This document shows, in pieces, positions 13,731 to 25,588 of a DNA stretch of 64,000 nt. Both the position numbers and the translations under genes were made by a program. Where the stretch lies: positions 467,501-531,500 of the forward strand of contig JBBMNZ010000057.1 in the NCBI GenBank assembly GCA_037954325.1, given 5' to 3'. Numbering within the stretch: the stretch's first letter is position 1; each line of letters opens with the position of its first letter. This DNA is from Fistularia commersonii (lineage: Eukaryota; Chordata; Actinopteri; Syngnathiformes; Fistulariidae). The notes under the pieces were generated by a model, which had not been told where the DNA came from, searched no databases, and worked only from the letters and a program-made list of their open reading frames with translations.

Positions 13731-14522
13731 CGGAATCCCGGCCGACAATTTGCCCAAGTCCCGCGTAGAGGGAGTACCAGGGCCAAGAGCCTGATTCGCT
13801 TATGTCCAGCAGTTCTGGACTACTAGGGCACGGAGCGGATGAGTGGCAGAGCGGATGAGCGGAAGAACGGAGAAGCGATGGAGCGGAGGAGCGGAGGAGC
13901 GGAGGAGCGGAGGAGCGGAGGAGAGCGGAATCCCGGCCGACAATTTGCCCAAGTCCCGCGTGGAGGGAGAACCAGGGCCAAGAGCCTGATTCGCTTATGT
14001 CCAGCAGTTCTGGACTACTACGGCACGGAGCGGATGAGCGGAAGAACGGAGAAGCGGTGGAGCGGTGGAGCGGTGGAGCGGAGGAGCGGAGGAGCGGAGG
14101 AGCGGAGGAGCGGAGAAGAGCGGAATGATGGACCACAATATGCCTAAATCCCTGAGACAGGGAGTACCAGGGCCTGTAGCGTGATTTAATGATGTGCAGC
14201 AGTTCAGGAGTACTAGGGCCCGGAGCGGATGAGCGGTGGAGCGGAGGAGCGGAGGTGAGCGGAAGCCCGGCCGACAAATCGCGTAAGTCCCGCGGATTGG
14301 GAGTACCAGGGCCTGGAGCCTGATTCGCTTATGTCTGGCGGTTTCGGAGGAGCGGAGGAGCAGAGGAGCGGAGAAGCGGACCATTGGGCACACACATGTG
14401 AATGACTGGATGAGCTAATGTTTGTTTGGTTGTGGATGCATTTCGGCTAATGCTATTAGCACAGCTATGATGACTTAATGTGTGTATGTGTGTATGTGTG
14501 TGTCTGTGTGTGTGTGAGTGTC

Positions 14523-14560
<38 letters not shown>

Positions 14561-14599
14561 GCTCTTTTGGTGGGGGAGGGGGGGTCGCGGACAGGGATT

Positions 14600-14697
14600 A
14601 CCATTGGGCACACACATGTGAATGAGTGGATGAGCTAGTGTTTGTTTGGTTGTGGATGCGTTTCGGCTAATGCTATTAGCACATCTATGATGAATTA

Positions 14698-14740
<43 letters not shown>

Positions 14741-15087
14741 TTTTTTGTGTCTGTGTGAGTGTGTTCGTGTGTGTATGTGTGAGAGTTTGTTTAGGTGGGG
14801 GGGGGGTACCAGGGCCCTTCGCGGAGGAGCAGTGGAGCGGAGAAGCAGAGGAATGGAGGAGTGGAGGTAATTTTTCTTTTCTCAAAGGCAGAGGATGGGA
14901 AGTTTGGGGGCAGTAGGACGCCTTAGACCGGCCACTGTGAGCCTTCTCCAGATATAGATCCCCCGGACGTATGATTGGAGCTCCCGGACCATTGGGCACA
15001 CACATGTGAATGAGTGGATGAGCTAATGTTTGTTTGGTAGTGGATGCATTTCGGCTAATGCTATTAGCACAGCTATGATGAGTTAAG

Positions 15088-15126
<39 letters not shown>

Positions 15127-15348
15127 TGTGTGTGCGCGTGTGTTTTTGTGTGTGTGTGAGTGTGTTTAGGTGGGGGGGGGGGGTACCAGGGCCCATAGCG
15201 GAGGAGCGGTGGAGCTGAGAAGCGGAGGAGCGGAGTAGCGGAGGTATTGTTTCTCCTCTCAGAGGAGGGGAAGCTTGGGAGCTATTAGCACAGCTATGAT
15301 GACTTAAGGTGTGTGTGTGTGTGTGTGTGTTTGTGTGTTTGTGTGTTC

Positions 15349-15387
<39 letters not shown>

Positions 15388-16340
15388 TGTGTGTGGGTGG
15401 GGGGGGGGCGCGGACAGGGGGTAGCTTGGCCTGGAGCGGATGAGCTGTGAAGCGGATGGAGGGCAGAAGCACGTCCCATAATTCTCCTGAGTCCAGCGGA
15501 TCGGGAGTACCAGGGCCTATAGCGGAGGAGCGGTGGAGCGGAGAAGAGGACCATTGGGCACACACATGTGAATGAGTGGATGAGCTAATGTTTGTTTGGT
15601 TGTGGATGCGTTTCGGCTAATGCTATTAGCACAGCTATGCTGACTTAATGTGTGTATGTGTGTCAGTGTGTGTGTGTGTGTGAGTGTCTTTGTGTATGTG
15701 TGTGATAGTTTGTTTTGGTGGGGGGGGGGGGACACGGAGTACCAGGGCGCACACATGTGAATGAGTGGATGAGCTAATGTTTGTTTGGTTGTGGATGCGT
15801 TTCGGCTAAAGCTATTAGCACAGCTATGAAGACTTAAGGTGTGTGTATGTGTGTATGTGTGTGTCTGTGTGTGTGTGAGTGTCTTTGTGTGTGTGTGTGT
15901 GTGTGTGTGTGAGAGGCTCTTTTGGTGGGGGGGGGGGGGTCGCGGACAGGGAGTACCATTGGGCACACACATGTGAATGAGTGGATGAGCGAATGTTTGT
16001 TTGGTTGTGGATGCGTTTCGGCTAATGCTATTAGCACAGCTATGATGAGTTAAGGTGTGTGTATGTGTGTTTGTGTGTTTGTGTGTTTTTGTGTGTGTGT
16101 GAGTGATTTTGTGTGAGAGTTTGTTTAGGTGGGGGGGGGGGGGGGGAGTACCAGGGCCCATAGCGGAGGAGCGGTGGAGCTGAGAAGCGGAGGAGCAGAG
16201 GAGCGAAGGTAATGTTTCTTCTCTCAGAGGCGGAGCAGCTTGGGGGCAGCAGAACCCCTTAGACGGGCTAATGTGAGCATTCTCCGGACATAGATCCCCC
16301 GAACGTATGATTGGAGCTCCCGGACCACTGGGCACACACA
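14600..16340 (+). repeat. composite sub-block, matching 22.5-24.3 kb
   Basis: The order of unit types here is repeated about 7.8-8.0 kb downstream. The shared run includes a short unit with gagctgtgaagcggatggagggcagaagcacgt, then a unit with an extra cggacacggagtaccag, then the gaagactta-type unit. The shift grows from about 7,777 to about 7,972 bp because the downstream copy holds one more short unit near 23.5-23.7 kb. Confidence 0.7.
14700..14737 (+). repeat. (TG)n microsatellite, representative composite-unit tract
   Basis: This is a nearly pure TG run followed by TTTGTTTTTTG and then interrupted TG. It stands for the tract found in every composite unit. Other long tracts lie near 15,310-15,380, 18,983-19,015, 22,815-22,880, 24,795-24,846 and 25,545-25,586. 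Confidence 0.9.
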
Positions 16341-16849
16341 TGTGAATGAGTGGATGAGCTAATGTTTGTTTGGTTGTGGATGTGTTTCGGCTAATGCTAT
16401 TAGCACAGCTATGATGAGTAAAGGTGTGTGTGTGTGTGGGTGTGTGTGTGTTTGTTTGTTTTTGTGTCTTTGTGAGTGTGTTCGTGTGTGTATGTGTGAG
16501 AGTTTGTTTAGGTGGGGCGGGGGGGTACCAGGGCCCATCGCAGAGGAGCGGTGGAGCGGAGAAGCGGAGGAATGGAGGAGCGGAGGAAATGTTTCTCTTC
16601 TCAAAGGCAGAGGATGGGAAGTTTGGGTGCAGTAGGACGCCTTAGACCGGCCACTGTGAGCCTTCTCCAGATATAGATCCCCCGGATGTATGATTGGAGC
16701 TCTCGGACCATTGGGCACACACATGTGAATGAGTGGATGAGCTAATGTTTGTTTGGTAGTGGATGCGTTTCGGCTAATGCTATTAGCACAGCTATGATGA
16801 GTTAAGGTGTGTTTTGTGTGTGTGTGTGTGTGGTGTGTGTTTGTGTGTG

Positions 16850-16880
<31 letters not shown>

Positions 16881-16929
16881 TGTGTGTGTGTTTATGTGTT
16901 TTTGTGTGTGTGTAAGTGTGTTTAGGTGG

Positions 16930-18027
16930 GGGGGGGGGTACCAGGGCCAATAGCGGAGGAGCGGTGGGAGCGGAGAAGCGGAGGGAGCAGAGGAGCGGAG
17001 GTAATGTTTCTTCTCTCAGAGGTGGGGGAAGTTTGGGGGCAGAAGAGACCCCATAGACGGCCTAATGTGAGTCTTCTCTGGAGATAGCTCCCCCAGACGT
17101 ATGACCGGAGCTCCCAGGCCTCTGGGCACATACATGTGAATGAGTAGATGAGCTAATGTTTTGTTTGGTTGTGGATGCGTTTCGGCTAATGGTATTAGCA
17201 CAGCTATGCTGACTTAATGTGTGTATGTGTGTCAGTGTGTGTGTGTGTTTGTGAGTGTTTTTTGTGTATGTGTGTGATAGTTTTGTTTTGGTGGGGGGGG
17301 GGGGGGGGTGCAGACACGGAGTACCAGAGCGCACACATGTGAATGAGTGGATGAGCTAATGTTTGTTTGGTTGTGGATGCGTTTCGGCTAAAGCTATTAG
17401 CACAGCTATGAAGACTTAAGGTGTGTGTATGGCTGTGTCTGTGTGTGTGTGAGTGTCTTTGTTCGTGTGTGTGTGTGTGAGAGGCTCTTTTGGTGGGGGG
17501 GGGGGTCGCGGACAGGGAGTACCATTGGGCACACACATGTGAATGAGTGGATGAGCGAATGTTTGTTTGGTTGTGGATGCGTTTCGGCTAATGCTATTAG
17601 CACAGCTATGATGAGTTAAGGTGTGTGTGTATGTGTGTTTGTGTGTTTGTGTGTTTTGTGTGTGTGTGTGAGTGATTTTGTGTGAGAGTTTGTTAGGTAG
17701 GGGGGGGTGGGGGGGGGAGTACCAGGGCCCATAGCGGAGGAGCGGGTGGAGCTGAGAAGCGGAGGAGCAGAGGAGAGCGGTGGTAATGTTTCTTCTCTCA
17801 GAGGCGGAGCAGCTTGGGGGCAGCAGAACCCCTTAGACGGGCTAATGTGAGCATTCTCCGGACATAGATCCCTCCCGAACGTATGATTGGAGCTCCCGGA
17901 CCACTGGGCACACACATGTGGAATGAGTGGATGAGCTAATGTTTGTTTGGGTTGTGGATGCGTTTTCGGCTAATGCTATTAGCACAGCTATGATGAGTTA
18001 AGGTGCGGTTTGTGTGTGTGTGTGTGT

Positions 18028-18064
<37 letters not shown>

Positions 18065-18980
18065 TGTCTTTGTGTGTGTTTGTGTTGTTTTTGTGTGTGT
18101 GTGAGTCTGTTTAGGTGGGGGGGGGGGTACCAGGGCCAATAGCGGAGGAGCGGGTGGAGCTGAGAAGCGGAGGAGCAGAGGAGCGGAGGTAATGTTTCTT
18201 CTCTCAGAGGCGGGGAGGCTTGGGTGCAGAAGAACCCCTTAGACGGCCCTAATGTGAGCCTTCTCTGGAGATAGCTCCCCCAGACGTTATGACCGGAGCT
18301 CCCAGACCTCTGGTCACATACATGTGAATGAGTGGATAAGCTAATGTTTGTGTGGGTGTGGATGCGTTTCGGCTAATGCTTTTAGCACAGCTATGATGAC
18401 TTAAGGTGTGTATGTGTGTCTGTGTGTGTGTGTGTGTGAGTGTCTTTGTGTATGTGTGTGATAGTTTCTTTTGGTGGGGGGGGGGGGTCGCGGACAGGGA
18501 GTACCTGGGCACACACATGTGAATGAGTGGATGAGCTAATGTTTGTTTGGTTGTTGATGCGTTTCGGCTTAATGCTATTTGCACAGCTATGATGAATTAA
18601 GGTGTGTGTGTATGTGTGTGTGTGGACTGTTTGTGTTTTTGTGTGTGTGTGAGTGATTTTGTGTGAGAGTTTGTTTAGGTGGGGGGGGGGGGAGTACCAG
18701 GGCCCCATAGCGGAGGAGCGGTGGAGCTGAGAAGCGGAGGAGCAGAGGAGCGGAGGTAAATGTTTCTTCTCTCAGAGGCGGGGAAGCTTGGGGGCAGAAT
18801 AACCTCTTAGACGGGCTAATGGGAGCATTCTCCGGACATAGATCCCCCGGTCGTATGATTGGAGCTGCCGGACCATTGGGCACACACATGTGAATGAGTG
18901 GATGAGCTAATGTTTGTTTGGTTGTGGATGCGTTTCGGCTAATGCTACTAGCACAGCTAAGATGATTTTTATAAGGTGTC

Positions 18981-19020
<40 letters not shown>

Positions 19021-19870
19021 GTGTGTGTGTGTGTGTGAGTTTGTTTAGGTGGGGGGGGGGTCGCGGACAGGGTTGTACCAGGGCCTCGAGCAGATGAGCT
19101 GAGGAGCGGAGGAGGGCAGATGCCCGGCCTTGATTCGCTTATGTCCAGCGGTTCGGGAATTCCAGGGCCCAAAGCGGAGGAGTGGTGGAGCTGAGAAGCG
19201 GAGGAGCGGAGGAGCGGAGTAGCGGAGGTATAGTTTCTCCTCTCAGAGGCGGGGAAGCTTGGGGGCAGCAGATCCCCTTAGACGGGCTAAATGTGAGCAT
19301 TCTCCAGACATAGATCCCCCGAACGTATGATTGGAGCTCCCGGACCATTGGGCACACACATGTGAATGAGTGGATGACCTAATGTTTGTTTGGTTGTGGA
19401 TGCGTTTTGGCTAATGCTATTATTACATCTTTGATGAGTTAAGGTGTGTGTGTGTGTGTGTGTGTGTGTGTCTGTTGTGTGTGTGTGTGTTGTTTGTTTT
19501 TTTGTGTCCTGTGTGAGTGTGTTCGTGTGTGTATGTGTCAGAGTTTGTTTAGGTGGGGGTGGGGGGGGGGTACCAGGGCCCATCGCCGAGGAGGCGGTGG
19601 AGCGGAGAAGCGGAGGAATGGAGGAGTAGAGGTAATTTTTCTCTTCTCAAAGGCAGAGGATGGGAAGTTTGGGTGCAGTAGGACGCCTTAGACCGGCCAC
19701 TGTGAACCTTCTCCAGATATAGATCCCCCCGGATGTATGATTGGAGCTCCCGGACCATTGGGCACACACATGTGAATGAGTGGATGAGCTAATGTTTGTT
19801 GGTAGTGGATGCGTTTCGGCTAATGCTATTAGCACAGCTATGATGAGTTAAGGTGTGTTTGTGTGTGTGT
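16930..19870 (+). repeat. composite sub-block, copy 1 of a 2.96-kb duplication (indel-rich)
   Basis: The block is collinear with 19,910-22,820 at shifts of about 2,959-2,980 bp. It carries many extra single bases, mostly in homopolymers, where copy 2 and other units agree with each other. Examples are atgttttgtttgg near 17,157, gcgggtgg near 17,744, atgtggaatgag near 17,918, tttgggttgtgg near 17,945, cgttttcggc near 17,962, cggcttaatgc near 18,565 and gggccccatagc near 18,702. The first 1.5 kb has about 21 net extra bases. This may be real divergence, but it looks like uncorrected long-read consensus error. Confidence 0.8.
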
Positions 19871-19909
19871 GTGTAGTGTTGTGTTGTTTGTGTGTGTGAG
19901 TGTGTTTAG

Positions 19910-20996
19910 GTGGGGGGGGGGGTACCAGGGCCCATAGCGGAGGAGCGGTGGAGCTGAGAAGCGGAGGAGCGGAGTAGCGGAGGTATTGTTTCTCCTCTCA
20001 GAGGTGGGGAAGCTTGGGGGCAGAAGAACCCCATAGACGGCCTAATGTGAGTCTTCTCTGGAGATAGCTCCCCCAGACGTATGACCGGAGCTCCCAGACC
20101 TCTGGGCACATACATGTGAATGAGTAGATGAGCTAATGTTTGTTTGGTTGTGGATGCGTTTCGGCTAATGGTATTAGCACAGCTATGCTGACTTAATGTG
20201 TGTATGTGTGTCAGTGTGTGTGTGTGTGTGAGTGTTTTTGTGTATGTGTGTGATAGTTTGTTTTGGTGGGGGGGGGGGGGGGGGGGGGGGCGGACACGGA
20301 GTACCAGAGCGCACACATGTGAATGAGTGGATGAGCTAATGTTTGTTTGGTTGTGGATGCGTTTCGGCTAAAGCTATTAGCACAGCTATGAAGACTTAAG
20401 GTGTGTGTATGGCTGTGTCTGTGTGTGTGTGAGTGTCTTTGTTTGTGTGTGTGTGTGTGAGAGGCTCTTTTGGTGGGGGGGGGGTCGCGGACAGGGAGTA
20501 CCATTGGGCACACACATGTGAATGAGTGGATGAGCGAATGTTTGTTTGGTTGTGGATGCGTTTCGGCTAATGCTATTAGCACAGCTATGATGAGTTAAGG
20601 TGTGTGTGTATGTGTGTTTGTGTGTTTGTGTGTTTTTGTGTGTGTGTGAGTGATTTTGTGTGAGAGTTTGTTTAGGTAGGGGGGGGTGGGGGGGGAGTAC
20701 CAGGGCCCATAGCGGAGGAGCGGTGGAGCTGAGAAGCGGAGGAGCAGAGGAGCGGTGGTAATGTTTCTTCTCTCAGAGGCGGAGCAGCTTGGGGGCAGCA
20801 GAACCCCTTAGACGGGCTAATGTGAGCATTCTCCGGACATAGATCCCCCGAACGTATGATTGGAGCTCCCGGACCACTGGGCACACACATGTGAATGAGT
20901 GGATGAGCTAATGTTTGTTTGGTTGTGGATGCGTTTCGGCTAATGCTATTAGCACAGCTATGATGAGTTAAGGTGCGTTTGTGTGTGTGTGTGTGT

Positions 20997-21027
<31 letters not shown>

Positions 21028-21930
21028 AGTGTCTTTGTGTGTGTTTGTGTGTTTTTGTGTGTGTGTGAGTGTGTTTAGGTGGGGGGGGGGTACCAGGGCC
21101 AATAGCGGAGGAGCGGTGGAGCTGAGAAGCGGAGGAGCAGAGGAGCGGAGGTAATGTTTCTTCTCTCAGAGGCGGGGAGGCTTGGGGGCAGAAGAACCCC
21201 TTAGACGGCCTAATGTGAGCCTTCTCTGGAGATAGCTCCCCCAGACGTATGACCGGAGCTCCCAGACCTCTGGTCACATACATGTGAATGAGTGGATGAG
21301 CTAATGTTTGTGTGGTTGTGGATGCGTTTCGGCTAATGCTTTTAGCACAGCTATGATGACTTAAGGTGTGTATGTGTGTCTGTGTGTGTGTGTGTGTGAG
21401 TGTCTTTGTGTATGTGTGTGATAGTTTCTTTTGGTGGGGGGGGGGGGGGTCGCGGACAGGGAGTACCTGGGCACACACATGTGAATGAGTGGATGAGCTA
21501 ATGTTTGTTTGGTTGTTGATGCGTTTCGGCTAATGCTATTTGCACAGCTATGATGAATTAAGGTGTGTGTGTATGTGTGTGTGTGACTGTTTGTGTGTTT
21601 TTGTGTGTGTGTGAGTGATTTTGTGTGAGAGTTTGTTTAGGTGGGGGGGGGGGAGTACCAGGGCCCATAGCGGAGGAGCGGTGGAGCTGAGAAGCGGAGG
21701 AGCAGAGGAGCGGAGGTAATGTTTCTTCTCTCAGAGGCGGGGAAGCTTGGGGGCAGAAGAACCTCTTAGACGGGCTAATGGGAGCATTCTCCGGACATAG
21801 ATCCCCCGGTCGTATGATTGGAGCTGCCGGACCATTGGGCACACACATGTGAATGAGTGGATGAGCTAATGTTTGTTTGGTTGTGGATGCGTTTCGGCTA
21901 ATGCTACTAGCACAGCTAAGATGAGTTAAG

Positions 21931-21989
<59 letters not shown>

Positions 21990-22820
21990 GTGTGTGTGTG
22001 TGTGTGAGTTTGTTTAGGTGGGGGGGGGGGTCGCGGACAGGGTGTACCAGGGCCTCGAGCAGATGAGCTGAGGAGCGGAGGAGGGCAGATGCCCGGCCTT
22101 GATTCGCTTATGTCCAGCGGTTCGGGAATTCCAGGGCCCAAAGCGGAGGAGTGGTGGAGCTGAGAAGCGGAGGAGCGGAGGAGCGGAGTAGCGGAGGTAT
22201 AGTTTCTCCTCTCAGAGGCGGGGAAGCTTGGGGGCAGCAGATCCCCTTAGACGGGCTAATGTGAGCATTCTCCAGACATAGATCCCCCGAACGTATGATT
22301 GGAGCTCCCGGACCATTGGGCACACACATGTGAATGAGTGGATGACCTAATGTTTGTTTGGTTGTGGATGCGTTTTGGCTAATGCTATTAGCACATCTTT
22401 GATGAGTTAAGGTGTGTGTGTGTGTGTGTGTGTGTGTCTGTGTGTGTGTGTGTTTGTTTGTTTTTTGTGTCTGTGTGAGTGTGTTCGTGTGTGTATGTGT
22501 CAGAGTTTGTTTAGGTGGGGGTGGGGGGGGGTACCAGGGCCCATCGCCGAGGAGCGGTGGAGCGGAGAAGCGGAGGAATGGAGGAGTAGAGGTAATTTTT
22601 CTCTTCTCAAAGGCAGAGGATGGGAAGTTTGGGGGCAGTAGGACGCCTTAGACCGGCCACTGTGAGCCTTTTCCAGATATAGATCCCCCGGACGTATGAT
22701 TGGAGCTCCCGGACCATTGGGCACACACATGTGAATGAGTGGATGAGCTAATGTTTGTTTGGTAGTGGATGCATTTCGGCTAATGCTATTAGCACAGCTA
22801 TGATGAGTTAAGGTGTGTTT
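19910..22820 (+). repeat. composite sub-block, copy 2 of the 2.96-kb duplication
   Basis: This is the clean partner of 16,930-19,870. Unit spellings agree with the consensus of the other composite units, so it is the better reference for the block. It includes the unit with the very long G-run near 20,268-20,290. Confidence 0.8.
20268..20290 (+). repeat. long poly-G run in a composite unit
   Basis: An unbroken G-run of about 23 follows ttttggtg. Similar but shorter runs follow the TG tract in nearly every unit (for example near 16,131-16,146, 23,497-23,513 and 23,698-23,714). Exact lengths are unreliable in most sequencing chemistries. Confidence 0.85.
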
Positions 22821-22841
22821 GTGTGTGTGTGTGTGTGTGTG

Positions 22842-22884
<43 letters not shown>

Positions 22885-24395
22885 TGTGTGTGCGCGTGTG
22901 TTTTTGTGTGTGTGTGAGTGTGTTTAGGTGGGGGGGGGGGTACCAGGGCCCATAGCGGAGGAGCGGTGGAGCTGAGAAGCGGAGGAGCGGAGTAGCGGAG
23001 GTATTGTTTCTCCTCTCAGAGGCGGGGAAGCTTGGGAGCTATTAGCACAGCTATGATGACTTAAGGTGTGTGTGTGTATGTGTGTTTGTGTGTTTCTTTG
23101 TTTGTGTGTTCTTGTGTGTGTGTGTGTGTGTTTGTTTGTGCGTTTGTGTATATGTGTGTGACAGTTTGTTTAGGTGGGGGGGGGGCGCGGACAGGGGGTA
23201 GCTGGGCCTGGAGCGGATGAGCTGTGAAGCGGATGGAGGGCAGAAGCACGTCCCATAATTCTCCTGAGTCCGGCGGATCAGGAGTACCAGGGCCTATAGC
23301 GGAGGAGCGGTGGAGCGGAGAAGCGGACCATTGGGCACATACATGTGAATGAGTTGATGAGCTAATGTTTGTTTGGATGTGGATGCGTTTCGGCTAATGC
23401 TATTAGCACAGCTATGATGACTTAATGTGTGTATGTGTGTCAGTGTGTGTGTGTGTGTGAGTGTCTTTGTGTAAGTGTGTGATAGTTTGTTTTGGTGGGG
23501 GGGGGGGGGGGGGTTCGCGGACACGGAGTAGTAGGGCGCACACATGTGAATGAGTGGATGAGCTAATGTTTGTTTGGTTGTGGATGCGTTTCGGCTAATG
23601 CTGTTAGCACAGCTATGATGACTTAATGTGTGTATGTGTGTCAGTGTATGTGTGTGTGTGAGTGTCTTTGTGTATGTGTGTGATAGTTTGTTTTGGTGGG
23701 GGGGGGGGGGGGGGCGGACACGGAGTACCAGGGCGCACACATGTGAATGAGTGGATGAGCTAATGTTTGTTTGGTTGTGGATGCGTTTCGGCTAAAGCTA
23801 TTAGCACAGCTATGAAGACTTAAGGTGTGTGTATGTGTGTATGTTTGTGTCTGTGTGTGTGTCTTTGTGTGTTTTTGTGTGTGTGAGAGGCTCTTTTGGT
23901 GGGGGGGGGGGTCGCGGACAGGGACTACCATTGGGCACACACATGTGAATGAGTGGATGAGCGAATGTTTGTTTGGTTGCGGATGCGTTTCGGCTAATGC
24001 TATTAGCACAGCTATGATGAGTTAAGGTGTGTGTGTATGTGTGTTTGTGTGTTTGTGTGTTTTTGTGTGTGTGTGAGTGATTTTGTGTGAGAGTTTGTTT
24101 AGGTGGGGGGGGGGGGGGAGTACCAGGGCCCATAGCGGAGGAGCGGTGGAGCTGAGAAGCGGAGGAGCAGAGGAGCGAAGGTAATGTTTCTTCTCTCAGA
24201 GGCGGAGCAGGTTGGGGGCAGCAGAACCCCTTAGACGGGCTAATGTGAGCATTCTCCGGACATAGATCCCCCGAACGTATGATTGGAGCTCCCGGACCAC
24301 TGGGCACACACATGTGAATGAGTGGATGAGCTAATGTTTGTTTGGTTGTGGATGCGTCTCGGCTAATGCTATTAGCACAGCTATGATGAGTTAAG

Positions 24396-24426
<31 letters not shown>

Positions 24427-24814
24427 TTTGTTTTTGTGTCTGTGTGAGTTTGTTCGTGTGTGTATGTGTGAGAGTTTGTTTAGGTGGGGGGGGGGGTACC
24501 AGGGCCCATCGCGGAGGAGCGGTGGAGCGGTGGAGCGGAGAAGCGGAGGAATGGAGGAGCGGAGGTAATTTTTCTCTTCTCAAAGGCAGAGGATGGGAAG
24601 TTTGGGTGCAGTAGGACGCCTTAGACCGGCCACTGTGAACCTTCTCCAGATATAGATCCCCCGGATGTATGATTGGAGCTCCCGGACCATTGGGCACACA
24701 CATGTGAATGAGTGGATGAGCTAATGTTTGTTTGGTAGTGGATGCGCTTCGGCTAATGCTATTAGCACAGCTATGATGAGTTAAGGTGTGTTTGTGTGTG
24801 TGTGTGTGTGTGTG

Positions 24815-24851
<37 letters not shown>

Positions 24852-25540
24852 TGTGTGTGCGCGTGTGTTTTTGTGTGTGTGTGAGTGTGTTTAGGTGGGG
24901 GGGGGGGGGTACCAGGGCCCATAGCGGAGGAGCGGTGGAGCTGAGAAGCGGAGGAGCGGAGTAGCGGAGGTATTGTTTCTCCTCTCAGAGGCGGGGAAGC
25001 TTGGGAGCTATTAGCACAGCTATGATGACTTAAGGTGTGTGTGTGTGTGTGTGTGTTTGTGTGTTTCTTTGTTTGTGTGTTCTTGTGTGTGTGTGTGTGT
25101 GTGTTTGTTTGTGCGTTCGTGTATATGTGTGTGACAGTTTGTTTAGGTGGGGGGGGGCGCGGACAGGGGGTAGCTGGGCCTGGAGCGGATGAGCTGTGAA
25201 GCGGATGGAGGGCAGAAGCACGTCCCATAATTCTCCTGAGTCCGGCGGATCAGGAGTACCAGGGCCTATAGCGGAGGAGCGGTGGAGCGGAGAAGCGGAG
25301 GAATGGAGGAGCGGAGGTAATGTTTCTCTTCTCAAAGGCAGAGGATGGGAAGTTTGGGTGCAGTAGGACGCCTTAGACCGGCCACTGTGAGCCTTCTCCA
25401 GATATAGATCCCCCGGATGTATGATTGGAGCTCCCGGACCATTGGGCACACACATGTGAATGAGTGGATGAGCTAATGTTTGTTTGGTAGTGGATGCGTT
25501 TCGGCTAATGCTATTAGCACAGCTATGATGAGTTAAGGTG

Positions 25541-25588
<48 letters not shown>

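Larger units (their letters stand above)
1..14379 (+). repeat. GC-rich minisatellite array I (GAGCGGAG octamer family)
   Basis: The stretch is a head-to-tail array of units of about 120-225 bp. Successive copies of the anchor tgattcgcttatg begin near 51, 174, 369, 548 (as tgaatcgct), 772, 980 and 1137. Each unit has an anchor block, the phrase gagtaccagggcc (twice in many units), a block reading cccggccgacaatt followed by tcccgcgg, and a run of the octamer GAGCGGAG. Length variation comes mostly from the number of octamers. Octamer variants GAGCGGAT and GAGCGGTG occur. The array enters from the left edge of the window, so its true start is unknown. Open frames of up to 347 codons cross it on both strands only because the unit lacks stops. 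The octamer reads ERRSGGAE in every plus frame. I see no gene here. Confidence 0.95.

Noticed and set aside
1..14379. CRISPR-like or coding direct repeats
   Set aside because: Spacers between the anchors are themselves repeated and variable in octamer number, no cas genes are present, and the setting is eukaryotic. It is a minisatellite.
23810..25228. A 472-codon minus-strand open frame rich in Thr-His repeats
   Set aside because: It spans several composite units. The Thr-His runs are the (CA)n strand of the microsatellite and the rest is unit sequence repeated with small changes. Other units break the same frame, and there is no domain, no splice context and no stable length.
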